The notes below the pieces were generated by a model. It searched no databases. It worked only from the letters and a program-made list of their open reading frames with translations, and was not told the DNA's origin. Position numbers and translations under genes: made by a program. From contig OZ018329.1 in NCBI GenBank assembly GCA_963969495.1, positions 66,285,243 through 66,349,242 of the forward strand: a stretch of DNA of 64,000 nucleotides, written 5' to 3'. This document shows, piece after piece, positions 61,560 to 64,000 of the stretch. This DNA is from Ceratothoa steindachneri. Its lineage: Eukaryota > Arthropoda > Malacostraca > Isopoda > Cymothoidae. Within the stretch, counting starts at the first letter, position 1; every line of letters begins with the position of its first letter.

Positions 61560-63690
61560 CTACGGCTGCGAATATGAGCATCCCAGGTGAGGCGTCGGTA
61601 AAAAACAAAAACAAAGGAAATGCTGTGACTCCACATGTTCCAAGCGAACCCCATTTATAAATAAATGTGGGTCAAGATGGGGCCGTGGATGGCTAAAAAA
61701 GTGCACCACTTTATTCTTGGCCAAGGAAAACCAAAGTCTGTGTGCTCCGGCATAGCGAGAGACGTGGTTCAATGCCTGTTGGAGTCGAGCTCCAGAGTTA
61801 GCATCAGGGACGCGCTCAAAAAAGATGGAAAGGTCCTTCACCTAGAGCGTAGCGAGAACATCTTTCGGTAAGACTGAAGTGGTGCCGTTAATGTTCAGGG
61901 AAAGCGAGTGACTCTCATGACATTGCTGGAGATCCTCTTTCTGCACCAATATACCGGAAAGGTCTCCCCGATCCGTAATTGCAATCGACCATCTCGCAAA
62001 AATTCAGATATAAAGATTCGGAGGCGTCCTCACGCCCCCATTGTGTGGAGAGTCTCCATGATACCTATAGCCGTGTGATATCATAGGCCTTCTTCAAATC
62101 GAAAAACACTGGCGTACTGCTGTCTACAAAGAAGGCCTCACATACGTCATATTCCACACAGGGCAGAGAAGACGACGTATAGTGGCACTTGCAAAAGCCG
62201 CAGTGGGTAGAAGACAAGTCTAATATAACATTTACCAATTTCTCCATCAACTTGCACACGGCAGAAACCGGCCGGGGTAGATACATCTATCTACTGTTTG
62301 CGAAAAGCGAGCACAGTAGCAATTCGCCAGATTCTGTTCAATAATTCTAAAAGAAAGTCCATGCCTCGCACACTCAGATGTCAAAGCATGGCATACTGGA
62401 CATCGTCCGGACTAGGGAAGGTTTTAGCACCCAAGGCGAGAACGGAACGCAACTCAATCGATGTAATCTTATAGTTGGAGGGTTCTCCAGTTCTGGAAGC
62501 AACGTCTAGTTGGCGGCCTTCCCCGACATCACGATACGCATTGAATGCTGGCGGAGCAGAACCCCTGCTAGAGAATGCAGAGAAAGAGGTCGCAGAAGAA
62601 TCTTCCACGGACGCCAGGTCTGAGATTGCGGTCACATTCTCCTTGAGAAAGGAGGGAGGTGGTCCTGCAAGGACTTGCCCCGAATCCTTGTGACTCGCTT
62701 TCAGAATTCTGATAGAGGGGTCTTCCAGTTAAGTAAAGCCACGTATGCCCGCCAGGAAGAGCGGTGGCGTGCTTCGAAACATACCAGAACCTAGACCTAG
62801 CTCGACAAAATTCATCCACTATGAAATCGCGCTTATAGCGCATGTAGGCATAACGCTTTTGTTTGATAGCCACCTCACATTTAGCTGACCTTCACGAAAG
62901 CGGTCGGCGTGAAAAACGGCCATATGCTCTAGGAATAGTAGTTAGGCCCACGGCAATGAGGTTGCACGAGAAGAAATCAATGGCCTCATTTACTGAATTA
63001 AACTCCTCGACTGAGACAGAGAAATCAGTCATTTCGTGAAATGTGGACCACCGGTTCTTGCGCCAAGAACCCCCGGGCGGCAGTGACCCATAAAAAAGAT
63101 ATTTGAATGTGAAAGTGAATACTACCCACTAACCAAAATTAGGCTCTGTATCCGGAGCACAGAGATATATGGAGACAGGAAAATGAATCGGTTCTCGGAC
63201 AGTGATGCGTAAACTCATCCACATTTAGGACACTTATCTCCAGCTTGTCGATCACATATGAAAGGATCTAACCACTTGGATTGATCGAGTATTCTCCTCA
63301 AAGGTGGCATCTACTATTCAGAACTTTGAGCAAGAGAAAGAGCCTCAGCACTGTTCCACGACTTGGCTAAAGTCCCCGTGTCGACGTCAGCCGGCGGTGG
63401 AATGTACGCAAAAATAATAGTATACCTGCTATCCAGATGTAGCTGCACAGCTACTCTCTGAGAGGAGGTATCTAAAGCAAAGAGAAGAACGGAGACATCA
63501 TGCCGGGAATAAATGGCACATCCTCCTGCTAATCCCCCGGGAGGGTGGGCAGGGGGCACGCACCCAGTATGTTCTCCTGCAAAAGGATAGCTAAGAAAAA
63601 AGGGAGGAGACCAGCCTTTGCAGCCCATCCCAGTTGTTCTGAAGTCCGCGGAAATTCCATTGAAGGAATATGCCCACCAGTACTAGCTTA
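61560..63690 (-). pseudogene. Decayed LINE ORF2, copy B (endonuclease and RT)
   Basis: The minus strand reads in order: endonuclease start ILQWN-type FLQWNFRGLQNNWDGLQRL (63660-63600), CVPPAHPPGG and AIYSRHDVS (63560-63510), VAVQLHLDSRYTIIFAYIPP (63440). A linker follows with LIAVGLTTIPRAYG (62970-62930) and the RT-front YAYMRYKRD (62850). RT blocks follow with SAVCKLMEKLVNVILD (62260), VFFDLKKAYD (62110) and LRLAKNKVVHFF-type LWFSLAKNKVVHFFSHPRP (61720). This is the layout of a Jockey/I-related LINE ORF2. The RT catalytic box region survives only as a damaged VKDLSIFF. Frames break often. The ORF likely extended upstream beyond 63.7 kb. Confidence 0.75.
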
Positions 63691-64000
63691 GAGGAGATGT
63701 GCGGGCCATCTTCAAATAGAAGGCAGAGCCAGGCGTTATTGGCCAGATAATGCGCTGAAGGCGCTGTCACCTTCGAAGAGTTATCGTGGCAGGTTGGACT
63801 CAGCATGCGAGTACATTCCTCCCTCCTCTCCACCTCATAACATTACACAGGTGGGGTGCTTTTGGAAGCGAGGGTCCCTCTTTTGGAGGATCCACTGTCT
63901 TCAATCCACCCAGCCTACCACTATCTGTGGGCATAGGAGCTGAAGCTCTTTTAGTGCTGTCCTTCTTTTGAGTAGCAGCTTTATGAACCGCAGAAAATGG
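63691..64000. other. Probable upstream LINE sequence
   Basis: On the minus strand this would lie upstream of the endonuclease start of LINE copy B. No domain can be recognised. Confidence 0.3.

Overview
The window is AT-rich eukaryotic DNA that looks like intergenic repeat territory from an invertebrate, most likely an arthropod. The mariner, hAT and gypsy relatives recall those of crustaceans such as copepods, but that placement is an inference and no host gene fixes the species. I found no intact single-copy host gene, no rRNA and no complete tRNA gene. Almost every stretch with coding character is a transposable element in some stage of decay.

Left part (1-21.5 kb). A mariner pseudogene (1.1-1.9 kb) is followed by a decayed, intron-containing hAT element (about 3.2-17.5 kb) that carries several later insertions. 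One is a 1,004-bp solo LTR with a GATTG target duplication. Another is a full LTR retrotransposon (7359-15246) whose gypsy-type pol has integrase before reverse transcriptase, the order of the Gmr1-like group. A third is an extra LTR of the same family. A 153-156 bp piece of the hAT gene is repeated at every LTR edge. A Tc1 remnant follows, then a piggyBac remnant split by another solo LTR of the Gmr1-like family with a perfect CTACT duplication.

Middle part (21.5-36.3 kb). This holds AT microsatellites, a 73-bp-arm inverted repeat, two neighbouring minisatellites (30-bp and 63-bp periods), a LINE 3' remnant, a CR1-like LINE that is nearly open over more than 700 codons, and a heavily decayed gypsy element.

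Right-centre (36.9-46.9 kb). A transposon-like unit with inverted ends carries a broken gene of a multi-copy family of unknown function. A 7.7-kb gypsy element with GTGT target duplications sits inside that gene. Its coding plan is the most unusual thing in the window: gag with five zinc knuckles, a GGGAAAC heptamer touching the gag stop with pol in the -1 frame, protease, reverse transcriptase, RNase H, an OTU-like domain, a second aspartic protease and then integrase with a repetitive tail. Both LTRs, a tRNA-Lys-type primer site and a polypurine tract are recognisable.

Right end (46.9-64 kb). Two copies of one decayed LINE family lie on the minus strand. There are also two inverted copies of an ORF1-like segment, a mariner fragment, a better preserved mariner with DD41D spacing, a 126-bp MITE and a 33-bp minisatellite. 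The genes do not form pathways. The biology is successive nested transposition followed by decay.
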